A stretch of DNA of 64,000 nucleotides from Bacteroidaceae bacterium (lineage in GTDB: Bacteria; Bacteroidota; Bacteroidia; Bacteroidales; Bacteroidaceae): the NCBI GenBank assembly GCA_017507385.1, contig JAFWAX010000084.1:1-64000 (forward strand), read 5' to 3'. Position numbers and translations under genes: made by a program. Positions 26,301 through 35,400 of this stretch are shown here, piece by piece. A model generated the notes under the pieces. The model saw only the letters and a program-made list of their open reading frames with translations, made no database searches and was not told the origin of the DNA. Within the stretch, counting starts at the first letter, position 1, and the number at the start of each line of letters is the position of its first letter.

Positions 26301-27260
26301 AGAGAGGTCAGTCAAACCAGCCTCAATCAGCTTCTTCTGGTCCTCGATAGCCTTCTGCACCTGCTCCAGCGTAGCGTCAGCATTGTTGTAAACAGCCTGT
26401 GCTGCGCTCACATCCACGCCATAGTCCTTCGCTTCTTCAATCAGCGCCAGCAGCTGAACCTTAGCTGCATCTACCTCTGCCTGAATCAGCGGCTTTGGAT
26501 CTATAGAAAAAAGCTTCACATTGTCGATGAAGATGTGCGCTGCACCACTTGAACCGTAATTGCCAGCCTTGTAGCCAAGAGAAACCTGGCCAGCAGTCTC
26601 TGCCTCCAGCCGGAACACGATGGTATCAGTTTCCCATACTCCCACAGCAAACGACTTCTTGCCAGAAACATAAGCCGTTCCGTCTGCAGCAACAAAACCG
26701 ATGTTTGACTGCAAGAACGCCTCGCCGCCAGCCATATTCTGTGCCTTCACAAGCAGCATATAAGCACCAGTAGTAAGCGTCACATCCTGTGTGTACTTAG
26801 CGTCAGCGCCCCACACAGCCACAATGCCAAGACCCTGTCCTGTCACCTCCTCAGTCAGATACGGAGCATAGTATGCGCCGCCCAGACCTGTAGGAACTTC
26901 TTCTGATGCGTCATCAATGTAAGCAAAGATGCCAGCAGCCTTAGCGTTTGCATTGTCTGTACGCGCAGTGCTGTTTGAATTCTGCATCACTTTAACATTG
27001 TCAGTTGGAGTGTCAGCCGTCCATCCTGTAATGGGCTGCAGACCGAACATCTGCACGCCGCCAGCGCCAGCGCCAGCATCAGACATGTCATAGTCATAAG
27101 TACAGATTTTCTCCAGACCGCTCACAGGAGCGTCAGCGCTGAAATCCACATTCTTCAGCTTAGAAGTCAAGTCTTCCAGCACCGTGTACTGCGTTTGTGC
27201 AGAAAGATTTACCCCCCCCAGCATCATTGCCGAAAGAGCAAGAGTAAAGATTTTCTTCAT
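23394..27260 (-). CDS. Large secreted modular protein of unknown function with type IX-like C-terminal tail
   Basis: A 1288-aa protein. I chose the ATG at 27260, which begins a classic signal peptide (MKKIFTLALSAMMLGGVNLS-AQ); an upstream in-frame ATG at 27278 adds six unlikely residues. Visible layout: two tandem related beta-sandwich-like modules, each opening with ICTYDYDM (about 58 and 343) and ending in a HIFIDN/HFFIDG strand; a third jelly-roll-like module (about 700-900) with AGTYTITTKAFF; a fourth near 1070-1220 with AGTYEVALNCF. Helical FIVAR-like linkers lie between them. The tail GLNIVKFSDGSTKKVLVK resembles Bacteroidetes C-terminal sorting domains. No catalytic motif is visible; carbohydrate or adhesin-type binding is only a guess. 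A G7 tract in the signal peptide is noted separately. Confidence 0.75.
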   Translation of the reverse strand: MKKIFTLALSAMMLGGVNLSAQTQYTVLEDLTSKLKNVDFSADAPVSGLEKICTYDYDMSDAGAGAGGVQMFGLQPITGWTADTPTDNVKVMQNSNSTARTDNANAKAAGIFAYIDDASEEVPTGLGGAYYAPYLTEEVTGQGLGIVAVWGADAKYTQDVTLTTGAYMLLVKAQNMAGGEAFLQSNIGFVAADGTAYVSGKKSFAVGVWETDTIVFRLEAETAGQVSLGYKAGNYGSSGAAHIFIDNVKLFSIDPKPLIQAEVDAAKVQLLALIEEAKDYGVDVSAAQAVYNNADATLEQVQKAIEDQKKLIEAGLTDLSAFFITNPHFTLGTPLPEDDGICTYDYDMVDPNGANGRVVNYYGMLPVEGWVPSNPNENARACGVFKLGSNSFLGGKAFLPPTAMSDGSTEGNLLGFVSVWTAKSQYTQAVTIPAGKYTLEISYYNAGGAGEIGQNLMGFIDADGNEYFGALKKFEEGKWMKEQIKFELEEETSGQFSVGFTAANAGSGSMPHFFIDGFALYYVGETEIDPSLFALQAAVAAGEKALDESFYTELYDELDELVKAGAKLVSSQSDDAEANKAASDAINALLPEVKENIAAYEKLNGFYDEGGALSNALAEYEGFEPLYGNLQDLNDEVMTAIDEYSWTTAQIEQAIDTLGAIVKDGVQIAWENAVENGTGFDKDLDISILFDQLAYTYSTTAQGGENVPDKEWVYGTATNFKTQYGTAEVWNQSPFEVSRTMKDMPAGTYTITTKAFFRNAANLPNLEGYDPSVEPAAAVFAGYSKTGLTNVAAIALDSKDGWGEVNLSDGTKKYVPNNQKNAYDLFEDEAYTDQLQKSVTTVLTEQGDLTFGVNSTQMEGDSWVVWYTFSIAYNAIDKDALTAELANFVDEVKSFIEENDGMMNGLAAQQLLDATEAAEGAVGKDVAAMSDAKAALQAAYDNAKANIEVMAKFFAADENLMTVAEDYYENASAEAQAAYDALEGDVDEMTNEEIEAFIEKINAVAADLKIPAASSEASDENPVDLTSLIVNPSYEDATCTGWQGSTRDLSGLNRTDMVEYYQATFDHYQTIYSLPAGTYEVALNCFNRIPSANAQADLDSLLMGKKEAIQSAFVYVKVGDKTYSEPFRLISEGRRADKSLIEASCTELSDSLLVGKNAATLSYTPNNMQTAGACFEETDADGNALSDELNYVVRVVFTLEEKSDVVIGAKNSSNGTWAIWDNWKLTSFGTSSAKTESGDPSGIEGVGTEGDAVPVAIYTTAGAQVNALQKGLNIVKFSDGSTKKVLVK

Positions 27261-27278
27261 AAAAGTAGAACTGTTCAA

Positions 27279-27754
27279 AAGAGTTAATAATAAAAAAATA
27301 TAGTCTTATTTATAGTAAGTTTATCAGCAACCTAACAATATAGAACTGCATATCGTTTTCAACGCAGTCATATACATTGTATTCTTCATTCAATCCTGAA
27401 AATTTTTCAAAGAAAAATCTTTCTGAGTACAAAAGAACAAAAAAAATGCGAAACGCACAAAATAAATATTCAGATTTTACAATAATCTCTTCTTTTTTAA
27501 CCATTTTGAGTTACAGACTTTTATCAATAGGCAACTCTATCTGTCAATTCGCTTCGTGTACATCATGTTAACGCAAGTTTGACAAATTCACATGAAGCAT
27601 GCCGCTCTCTACATGCTCACCGTGCGCATAATATTTAAAACACCGTGCGTGAAATATTTCTCGCACGGTGTTTTAAATATTATGCGCACGGTGAACTATA
27701 AGACAAGCAGACCTCATGCTTTGTCGCAAGCAAATCGCCAGCAGCAAAAAGATG
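27279..27754. other. Intergenic region containing palindrome copy A
   Basis: No gene is supported; the only open frame is A/T-rich and without a family match. The region contains the large palindrome at 27617-27694. No promoter element of the usual form was found before the secreted-protein gene. Confidence 0.5.
27617..27694. repeat. Large palindrome, copy A
   Basis: 78 bp, arms of 39 nt matching at 38 positions, with no spacer: the centre is GAAAT|ATTTC. Each arm reads outward from the core GCATAATATTTAAAACACC, with outer bases CACCGTGC. Copies B (45290-45367) and C (59462-59535) share the core. Confidence 0.92.
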
Positions 27755-30700
27755 CTACTTCATCTGCTTGATAACGAAATCCTTGCCTGACGCACGCTTG
27801 ATATGCAACAGATACATTCCTTTAGGAAGGGGCAGGCGAGCAAATGACGAACGAAGCTCATTCATGCGGACAGCAAGTTGTCCTACCGACGCACCTCCAG
27901 CGCTGACGATGCGGACTTCGACAAATTCATCAGAGTCGATGGCTGCTATTCCTGTCATATATTCTTCATATTTCTCCGCATCACATCTAACATACAGGAT
28001 ACCTTCCGCTATACGGCTGGTGTCCCAATAGTTGTAAGCAGGAAGTTGAGGAAGCTCAAGATTCAGCTTGCCGGCGATGGTCACCCGTCCAGTCTCAGTC
28101 CAAACGAAGAAGGAGTCAGCCACAGCCTCATCTGTCGTCAAATTAGCAAGATTTGCCTCGCTGATGAAAGGAGCGATGGTTGCGCCATCGGACAACTTGA
28201 GTGTACCTATATTGGTGAGGTACGAGTTATTCGGAGAGCTTGTACCGGCAGACTTGCGAAGACCTACGACGATTCGTCCTGTTGTGCCTACGGTCACATT
28301 CTTTCCATTAAAGTTGAGATTTCCAGTCACGGCCGTAGCGGACTGTCCTGGCTGAATCGTTCCATTGATGGTGAAAGAGCTGTTGGCAAGCGGATTGCTC
28401 GACTTGCTTGTGCCCATCAGCGCTGCACCTGCGGCTACAGTGAGACTTCCCGTGCCGAGAGAGGCTGCGGACTTCAGCAAAAGTGTGCCTTCGTTGACAC
28501 GGACCGCGCCTGTATTGTCCCATGCTCCAGCAACGGTCATTCGTCCTGTGCCTGTTTTGGTGAAAGCGTCTGCACCCGTAACTTTCCCGTCAAAAGTAAA
28601 GTCCTCATCGTTACCAGCCAGCCAAGTGTTAGACAGCGACTTGCCATCATTGCTGAAGGAGCTGTAGCCTCCGAGCGTACCCTTGCCTGTCAGTTGGCCC
28701 ATCTTAAATGTCTTTCCAGAGTTCTGCACGATGACACCTTCCGGTATGTTCATCTCGAAAGCCTGCGAACCGCTGCTTGTGTCAAGAGTGAATCGGCCGT
28801 CTTTTTCTATGACGGCACGAGGAACAAGCGTGCCGGCAAAGGCGGAGAGGTCGAGCTTAAGCTTTGTGCGAGTAGCCACCCATGAACCTCCATCCTGTGC
28901 TGCGCAATAGACTGTGAGCGTACCTTCTCCCGTAAGTTTATTGCTATAGTCGGCACGATTGGCTGTTGTCCACGAGCCTTTCTTTTTCGCAGGAACCGAC
29001 AATGTGTTGTTTGTACCCACATTATCCACAAGCGCACCTCCTTGGAACTCTACAGTTTTTGCAGCTACACCAGAGAGATTCTGCACAGTTCCCTCAACAA
29101 TGACCAATGTGGAAAGATTATTGCCTGTGGCATAAGTCTTGAGCCATCCTCCGCCTTTCTTGGTGAGAACAGTTCCACTAAAAGGCTTGTTCTGATTGAA
29201 GTCGGCTGAATTGCTGATGACTCCGCCCTCGGCTCCGACCATACGAATAGGAGAGCCGTTGGTAACAGTCGCTGTGGTCTGAAGAACAGCACCGTTCTCC
29301 ATTGTAAACTTGCTTGCAAGACTGTTCACTCCGCCAAGGTTTCCCGTTGCTTTGTTTTCATTGGAAAGTGAAGAAACTTTGACCGTACCTCCTTTCAGGA
29401 AATTTCCTCCTGTGTAAGAATTTTCGTTGGAGATGGTGAGTGTGCCAGAACCTTCTTTCACGAGCGCTCCAGCCACGATGGCTCCATTTCCAGCAAAGGA
29501 ATATGCCTTGGAAGAACTGACGATGGTCGTGTCTGGCGAGAGCTCTTCGGCAATGCTGACAGCGGTCTGGCTTGCGCCGTCGTTGAAGGTAACGATGTCA
29601 CCAGCCACAAAGATGTCGGCTGTCTGGAGGGCATCGCTGGCAAGATAGAAGTTGGGAGTATTGGCGAAGTCCCATGTACTGGAAGTTGCGCCTGTCCAGA
29701 CGATGTCGGAAGCTCCACGCACAGCACCAATCGTAAGGATGAGGTTTTTGTCGGCATCAAGCGTGAGGCCGGCCTTGTGCTCGGTGATGCCTTCAATCTT
29801 GATGCTGGCGAGCGAACCCGAAAGCGAGTCGATTCTGCCGATAATGTATTCGCCCGGCTGAAGGGCATTCTGTCCGTCGGCAAAATGTTCTGATATCTGA
29901 ATGACGGGCTGGAGGTATTTAGGTCCGTAATTGAGCCATACATCTGCAGTCTTCTTCTCTATATGGAGCGTGCGAACAATCAGCTGGTCAGCTTTCTGAC
30001 CATCGGAATAGAGGTCGAGCACAAGTCGTGAGCCGAAACCCATATAGTAAGTGGAATCAACGGTGATGCTGCCTGTACCCTGTTCGTCTCCCACTCGGAC
30101 GATGGAACCATAGTCTGCCTTGATGCTCTTGAACACACCTCCGTCGGTGTTGAGTTCGGCAAAGCGATTGAGCCAGAATGGAGAGCACTTGAGCGCGCCG
30201 TCGAAGTTGAGCGTACCTGCCCATATCTGCGTTTCTCCTGTATAGGTCATCTCGACCGTCGGGAGCGTCAGAACGCCATCGCCTTGTTTCACGATGCGTG
30301 CAGAGCCCGTGATGGCACCGCCGCTGACTTGGCAGGTGGAATATCCATAGGTGGGTGCGGGCTTGGCTGTGATGTTGCTGGAGGCATTGCCCTGCACCCA
30401 TGATGGCACGTTGAAGGTGACCATATAGGGACTTGCTCCGTCCTGAATGGAAATTTTTGTGTCATTCATTTCGCAGACAATCAGGTGCTGGTCTGTAGTC
30501 GTGATAACTCCCCCATTGGCGATTTCGGTGCGTCCTGTCATTGTGAGCGGTGGTGGCGCAACGGTGATGCCTTCGAGTTCGCCAAGGAAATAGCTCTTGT
30601 GAGGCGGTTGATTGTAGCCAATGCTCTGCCAAACCATGGCATTGCGATACTGATGATCATGCCAGAGGGTCGGAATTCTGTATTTGGTAGATATAGGAGT

Positions 30701-32404
30701 CGTATAGACGAGGATGGCGGTGTTGTCTGACTTGCGCATCACCAATTCCTCACGCCAGTCGCCAAAGATGTCGGCAATGGCACCAGGATTGTTCTTGCTC
30801 CAGTTGTTGCATTTGGAGTCAGGGAAGTTCCAGCGTCCGCCTCCTGCTTCGGTGGGCTTGTAGATAGCGCCATAGCCTTCTGTGCCAGGGCTGTCGAAAT
30901 ATTCGTCGAGCAAGTCGCCGTCCCAGTAGATGCGCTGGTTGAGGTCGCCCCAGCTGATGAATGCGTCGCCGCTCAGCGGAGTAACTTCCTTGTCGGCAAC
31001 GGTGCTAATCCAGCCTGTGCTGACACTGCGGCCTACTGAGCCTGGATAGGTATTGGTGAAGTTGGCACAGAGAGCACGGCCATCATCGCCTATGGCTTTG
31101 TGACGATAATAGATGTCGGAAGTGACAGCGTTGCGATAGTTCATGGCTGGGCTGTTTTCGTTGCAGGCAAACAGCTCCTCGTATTTCCTGTAGGGGTCTA
31201 AATCGGCACAATGCTGTGCATCGCCATGGCCTAAGCCTGTGGTGGAGAGTCCCTTGCCGTTGTCGTCGATGACCATGGAACCAAAGATGATTTCGTCTCG
31301 TCCGTCCCAATCGACATCGCCAATGGCATAGTTGTGATAGCCCTGTCCGAACCATGGCGAACTACCGGTGTTGTTCTCCCAATACCAGCGCTGTGTGAGC
31401 TGATGGGTGGCAGGGTCAACATCGTAGGCTGCAAACTTGTGCATGGTGTAGGCTCCACGCCCCAAAAAGATGCTTGCCTTGCGTCCATCGAGGAACGGTG
31501 CTCCAAAGTAGTGCTTGGTGGAACGGTGCCCGGCGATGCCTGTTCCCCAGTCCGAATCTTGTCCGCGAGTGAGCGGATAGTTCATGTAGTGTGGGTGCTC
31601 TGAGGGTCCTATGCTGTAGGGCTTTCCTGTAGCACCTTCGAGGTAGAGGAGATATTCATTGCCAGATGAGGTGTATTCGATTCCATCCCATCGTGTATCA
31701 ACACTGGCTGAGCCTATCAGCTCAGAGGAGCCATCGGCGTAATGGATATAGGCATTGTCCTGAACACGAAGAAGCACTTCCGCCTTTCCATCCATATCCC
31801 AGTCAAAGCACACGCAGTCCCATTGCTCGTCTGCCCCCGACAGCATATTGGGTCCGAGGTCTATCCACCAGAGGCGATTGCCCTTGTGGTCGTAGCAATC
31901 GAGCACATGAAAGCAATTTCGCTGGGCTGGATTGGCTGCAACATCACATGGACGCTTGACGATGAACTCTGCGATGCCATCACCGTCGAGGTCGCCCAAC
32001 GTAATGTCATTGAGTGCGTAATGTGAGGTGACATCTGTTCCGTCACGTCCTGTTATCTTCTGGACAGGAATGGTGAGCATCGCATTTTCCCAACGAGTGA
32101 TTTCAGCTGATTTGGGCTGTTCCACACCTCGCACAACTGCTGCGACCTGATAGCGGCTGGACGATGTGCCTGAAGCATGGTTGTAGCTGGAGGTCTTAAG
32201 TTCTTGGGCTATCAGGGTGCCATTGCAATACAGGTTGTAAGTTACATCATAGTATTCTTCGCCCCAGATGCGCCAACTGACGAAGTTGCCACTGGTGGAA
32301 CTTGGCACTGCTACAAGACCTCGGTCGAGCTTGTCGGTGAAACGCTGAGCATGGCTTGGTATCAGCGCCATCAGCATAAGAAGGATGAACAGGTTTCTTT
32401 TCAT
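27755..32404 (-). CDS. PL11-type rhamnogalacturonan lyase fused to an autotransporter-like beta-helix stalk
   Basis: A 1549-aa secreted protein, signal peptide MKRNLFILLMLMALIPSHA. Residues about 20-620 are the PL11 rhamnogalacturonan-I lyase fold: a first beta-sandwich (FTDKLDRGLVAVPSSTSG, FVSWRIW), then an eight-bladed propeller with repeated calcium-binding DxDxDG turns (DLDGDGIAEF, DWDMDGKAEVL, DVDWDGRDEI) and the closing HDHQYRNAMVWQSIGYNQPP. After that, about 900 residues are low-complexity repeats of the passenger-associated type (GSGTLTISNENSYTGG, TGRMTVAGAWDNTGAV, NEGTLLLKSAASLGTGSL). It ends GMYLLHIKRASGKDFVIKQM, a short sorting-tail-like end. Ordinary PL11 enzymes are about 600 aa. 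It cleaves the alternating Rha-GalA backbone by family knowledge. Confidence 0.85.
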   Translation of the reverse strand: MKRNLFILLMLMALIPSHAQRFTDKLDRGLVAVPSSTSGNFVSWRIWGEEYYDVTYNLYCNGTLIAQELKTSSYNHASGTSSSRYQVAAVVRGVEQPKSAEITRWENAMLTIPVQKITGRDGTDVTSHYALNDITLGDLDGDGIAEFIVKRPCDVAANPAQRNCFHVLDCYDHKGNRLWWIDLGPNMLSGADEQWDCVCFDWDMDGKAEVLLRVQDNAYIHYADGSSELIGSASVDTRWDGIEYTSSGNEYLLYLEGATGKPYSIGPSEHPHYMNYPLTRGQDSDWGTGIAGHRSTKHYFGAPFLDGRKASIFLGRGAYTMHKFAAYDVDPATHQLTQRWYWENNTGSSPWFGQGYHNYAIGDVDWDGRDEIIFGSMVIDDNGKGLSTTGLGHGDAQHCADLDPYRKYEELFACNENSPAMNYRNAVTSDIYYRHKAIGDDGRALCANFTNTYPGSVGRSVSTGWISTVADKEVTPLSGDAFISWGDLNQRIYWDGDLLDEYFDSPGTEGYGAIYKPTEAGGGRWNFPDSKCNNWSKNNPGAIADIFGDWREELVMRKSDNTAILVYTTPISTKYRIPTLWHDHQYRNAMVWQSIGYNQPPHKSYFLGELEGITVAPPPLTMTGRTEIANGGVITTTDQHLIVCEMNDTKISIQDGASPYMVTFNVPSWVQGNASSNITAKPAPTYGYSTCQVSGGAITGSARIVKQGDGVLTLPTVEMTYTGETQIWAGTLNFDGALKCSPFWLNRFAELNTDGGVFKSIKADYGSIVRVGDEQGTGSITVDSTYYMGFGSRLVLDLYSDGQKADQLIVRTLHIEKKTADVWLNYGPKYLQPVIQISEHFADGQNALQPGEYIIGRIDSLSGSLASIKIEGITEHKAGLTLDADKNLILTIGAVRGASDIVWTGATSSTWDFANTPNFYLASDALQTADIFVAGDIVTFNDGASQTAVSIAEELSPDTTIVSSSKAYSFAGNGAIVAGALVKEGSGTLTISNENSYTGGNFLKGGTVKVSSLSNENKATGNLGGVNSLASKFTMENGAVLQTTATVTNGSPIRMVGAEGGVISNSADFNQNKPFSGTVLTKKGGGWLKTYATGNNLSTLVIVEGTVQNLSGVAAKTVEFQGGALVDNVGTNNTLSVPAKKKGSWTTANRADYSNKLTGEGTLTVYCAAQDGGSWVATRTKLKLDLSAFAGTLVPRAVIEKDGRFTLDTSSGSQAFEMNIPEGVIVQNSGKTFKMGQLTGKGTLGGYSSFSNDGKSLSNTWLAGNDEDFTFDGKVTGADAFTKTGTGRMTVAGAWDNTGAVRVNEGTLLLKSAASLGTGSLTVAAGAALMGTSKSSNPLANSSFTINGTIQPGQSATAVTGNLNFNGKNVTVGTTGRIVVGLRKSAGTSSPNNSYLTNIGTLKLSDGATIAPFISEANLANLTTDEAVADSFFVWTETGRVTIAGKLNLELPQLPAYNYWDTSRIAEGILYVRCDAEKYEEYMTGIAAIDSDEFVEVRIVSAGGASVGQLAVRMNELRSSFARLPLPKGMYLLHIKRASGKDFVIKQMK

Positions 32405-32435
32405 TGTTGTATGGTTTTACGGTTGGAAGTTTTAC

Positions 32436-32453
32436 GTTTTTTTTTTGGGGGGG
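32436..32453. repeat. T10 G8 homopolymer tract before the PL11 gene
   Basis: Plus strand T x10 (32436-32445) then G x8 (32446-32453); on the coding strand it is C8A10, ending 32 nt before the ATG at 32404 and just after the SNF2 gene stop at 32473. It is in the intergenic 68 nt. Confidence 0.85.
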
Positions 32454-32472
32454 GCGGTTGGGGGTTGTGCGG

Positions 32473-35400
32473 TTAGGAGGTTACCATTTCGAGCAGCTCT
32501 TCGCCTGTGAGCCTGTGGCTGATGTCGGTACCTGCGAGGAGCGTGTCTGCGAGTGCTCGCTTGGTCTGATGCAGGCGAATGATTTTCTCTTCGATGGTAT
32601 TTTTGCTAACCAAATGATAGACGGTGACAGCCTGATGCTGCCCGATTCGATAGGCTCGGTCGGTGGCTTGCTGCTCAATGGCAGGATTCCACCACGGGTC
32701 GAGATGGATGACATAATTAGCGGCAGTGAGGTTTAGCCCAAGTCCACCAGCCTTGAGACTGATGAGGAAAAGGGGGCGTTTGCCTTCCTGAAAAGCATCG
32801 ACCATTTCGGTGCGCTGTCTCATAGGAACGCTGCCATCGATGTAGTAATAGGGAATGCCTATATGGTCGAGCTGGCTGCGTACAATGTCGAAGAAACTGA
32901 CGAACTGGCTGAACACCAAAGCGCGATTGCCTCCCTCGATGACACCTTGCAGGAGTTCGAGCAGGGCTGTCACCTTGGAACTATCGCCAGTCCATTTAGG
33001 TTCGATGAGCTGTGGTGTGCAAGCGGCTTGGCGCAGACGTGTGATTTCGGCAAGAACATTCACACTGAGCGTGTTACCCGACTCTCGAAGCATCTTTTCT
33101 GTTCGGATGCGGATGCTCTCATAGATGGCGAGTTCTTCGCGGCTGAGCTGCACGCTATGATATATCTCTGTCTTATCGGGCAATTCGTTGAGCACGGCTT
33201 GTTTGGTGCGTCGCAGCATGAAAGGGTGCACAATCTGGTCAAGCTGCTGCTGGCGGTCGCGATCGTGATGGTTTTCAATAGGAATGATGAACTTGCGCGA
33301 GAAATGTTCGTAGGTGCCCAGCAATCCTGGATTGACAAACTGGAACAGGCTCCACAGCTCGCCCAGATGATTCTGCACGGGGGTTCCTGTGAGCATGACA
33401 CGGTTGCAGGCCTGTATCTTCATGGCCGCCGCACTGGTCTTTGCTCCTCTGTTCTTAATAATGTGCGCTTCGTCAAGACAGGCCACGTTCCACGATTTCT
33501 GTGTGATGAGGTCCTGCACGCTGAGCAGAATGCCATAGGTGGCAACAATAACGTCGCCTGCTGTGGCCTGATCTATGGTTTGCCGGCGATTGGCTGCATA
33601 GTTGAGGATATGCACTCGGAGCATGGGGGCAAATCGTTCCATCTCGGTTTTCCAGTTGGGAACGACCGATGCAGGAGCCACAATGAGCGATGGGCCATTC
33701 TCTTTCTTGAGCAGCAGGAAAGCAATGGTCTGTATGGTTTTTCCGAGTCCCATGTCGTCGGCCAGCAACGCACCCGCCCCCCAGCTGTTGAGCCGTGCAA
33801 TCCAACGGTAGCCATCTTCCTGATAGGGGCGAAGAGTGGCATTGAGTTCGGAAGGGACGGCTGGACTGTAGGCTGAACTCTGGAGAATGCGCTGGCGAAT
33901 GTCGGAGAGCTTCTCATCGACGGTTAGTTCAAGTTCTCCGTGCAGCCATTCGTCGCCCATCAGAGCTGCGCTGAATGGAGAAATCTTAATGTGTCCATGT
34001 TCTCGGCTGGCTATGGCATCAAGGGCTTTCAGCTGCTGCTGGAGCTTTTCGCTGAGCAGGAGAAACTCGTCGTCGGCAATCTGCACAAACTTGCCATCAC
34101 TCTTGCCAACAAGCTCAAGCAACTGCGAGATGCTGATGCGTGTATGCTCATCGATGAACACATCGCCTTCGATGTCGAACCAGTGTCCACGCTCTCTCAG
34201 CACCCCGCTCCATGAGCTGGCGCCTCGAGCAAGGGTCTTCACTCTGAGGGCTCTTCCTTCGGGCCACTCAGCATAGAAGGTGTCGGGATGTGCCTGTATG
34301 AGCTGCACCAGCTGGAGGATGAACTCAGGAGGATATACATCATCCTCGCCCAACTCGTAGCCCCAGCTGCTCCAAAAGTCACGAATAAGCTGAAGATTAG
34401 TTTGTTCCATCACCAAGCTTCGCTTCACCCTCACTCTGCCGACCTCTTCATTTTCGTCAATGATGACATCCGACCCTTCGCCCAAACGGCAAGTACGCCT
34501 GCCTCCTGGCAAAGGCCGTACAAAGCACTCCACGTTCCAGTTTCCGCTGTTCTTGGGCTTGAGCTTAAAGCCAGCTGTCCACTGCCCTTCAACAATGGGA
34601 AGGGTGCTGCCTCCTTCTATCAGAGAGGAATGCAGCTCAACTTGCCCGCCAATCTTGGCAAGCAGACTCCTCAACGTAGGTTCCGCTTCGAGGGGAAGCG
34701 TGCCCAGCTGAAGAAGCTTCACATAGTAGCCACGTATCTCGTTCGGGATGCTAATCACGCTATAGAGCGTGGGGGACTCCTCGACGATGACGAAATCGTC
34801 TTTCACTCTGCCGACCGGCACATTCGACTTCACGACGAAACAGCCACCTTCATTCTCAATCATCAGATAGGGCTTATCACGATTCACCTGCACCAATTCG
34901 TAGGGAGCAGAATGGCCTATATAGAGACGACTTTCCTCCACCATGTCCTCTATCACATGTTCCAGCTGCAAAGCACTCATGCCGCTATGGTTCAGACGTG
35001 CCAGGATGCGTCGGTCAGCATTGTTCATACATTCCAGCAAGCCTTTTCGGTAGCGTGATTCGTTCACACGCTTGCCACAGCCCCAATTTCCATTCTTCAA
35101 CCGCGTCTGTTCTCTAACCTGTATCGTTTTCGAATCAGCAGACTCTCTCAGATACATCAGCCTAACCTCTTCATTCACACGATTTTCTTTCCCTTCAATA
35201 TCGGTCATCAAGCTCTCAAGCACCGATTCCCATTCTGCCTCATGGTAGATATTGGCAAGTACAGGCTGACTGCCAAAACTACGACGCAGCAACTCACGTT
35301 CATCGTCATGGAATGGCAGGCACTGAGTCATCTCATGCCGCAGCAATGCAAGACGTGGCATACACAGAGCCACATCCATCTTCACCGTAGAGTAGCCCAA

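Noticed and set aside
27310..27504. 64-codon A/T-rich minus-strand frame upstream of the large secreted protein
   Set aside because: Phe/Leu/Glu-rich low-complexity translation in an A/T-rich gap, no ribosome site or family pattern.
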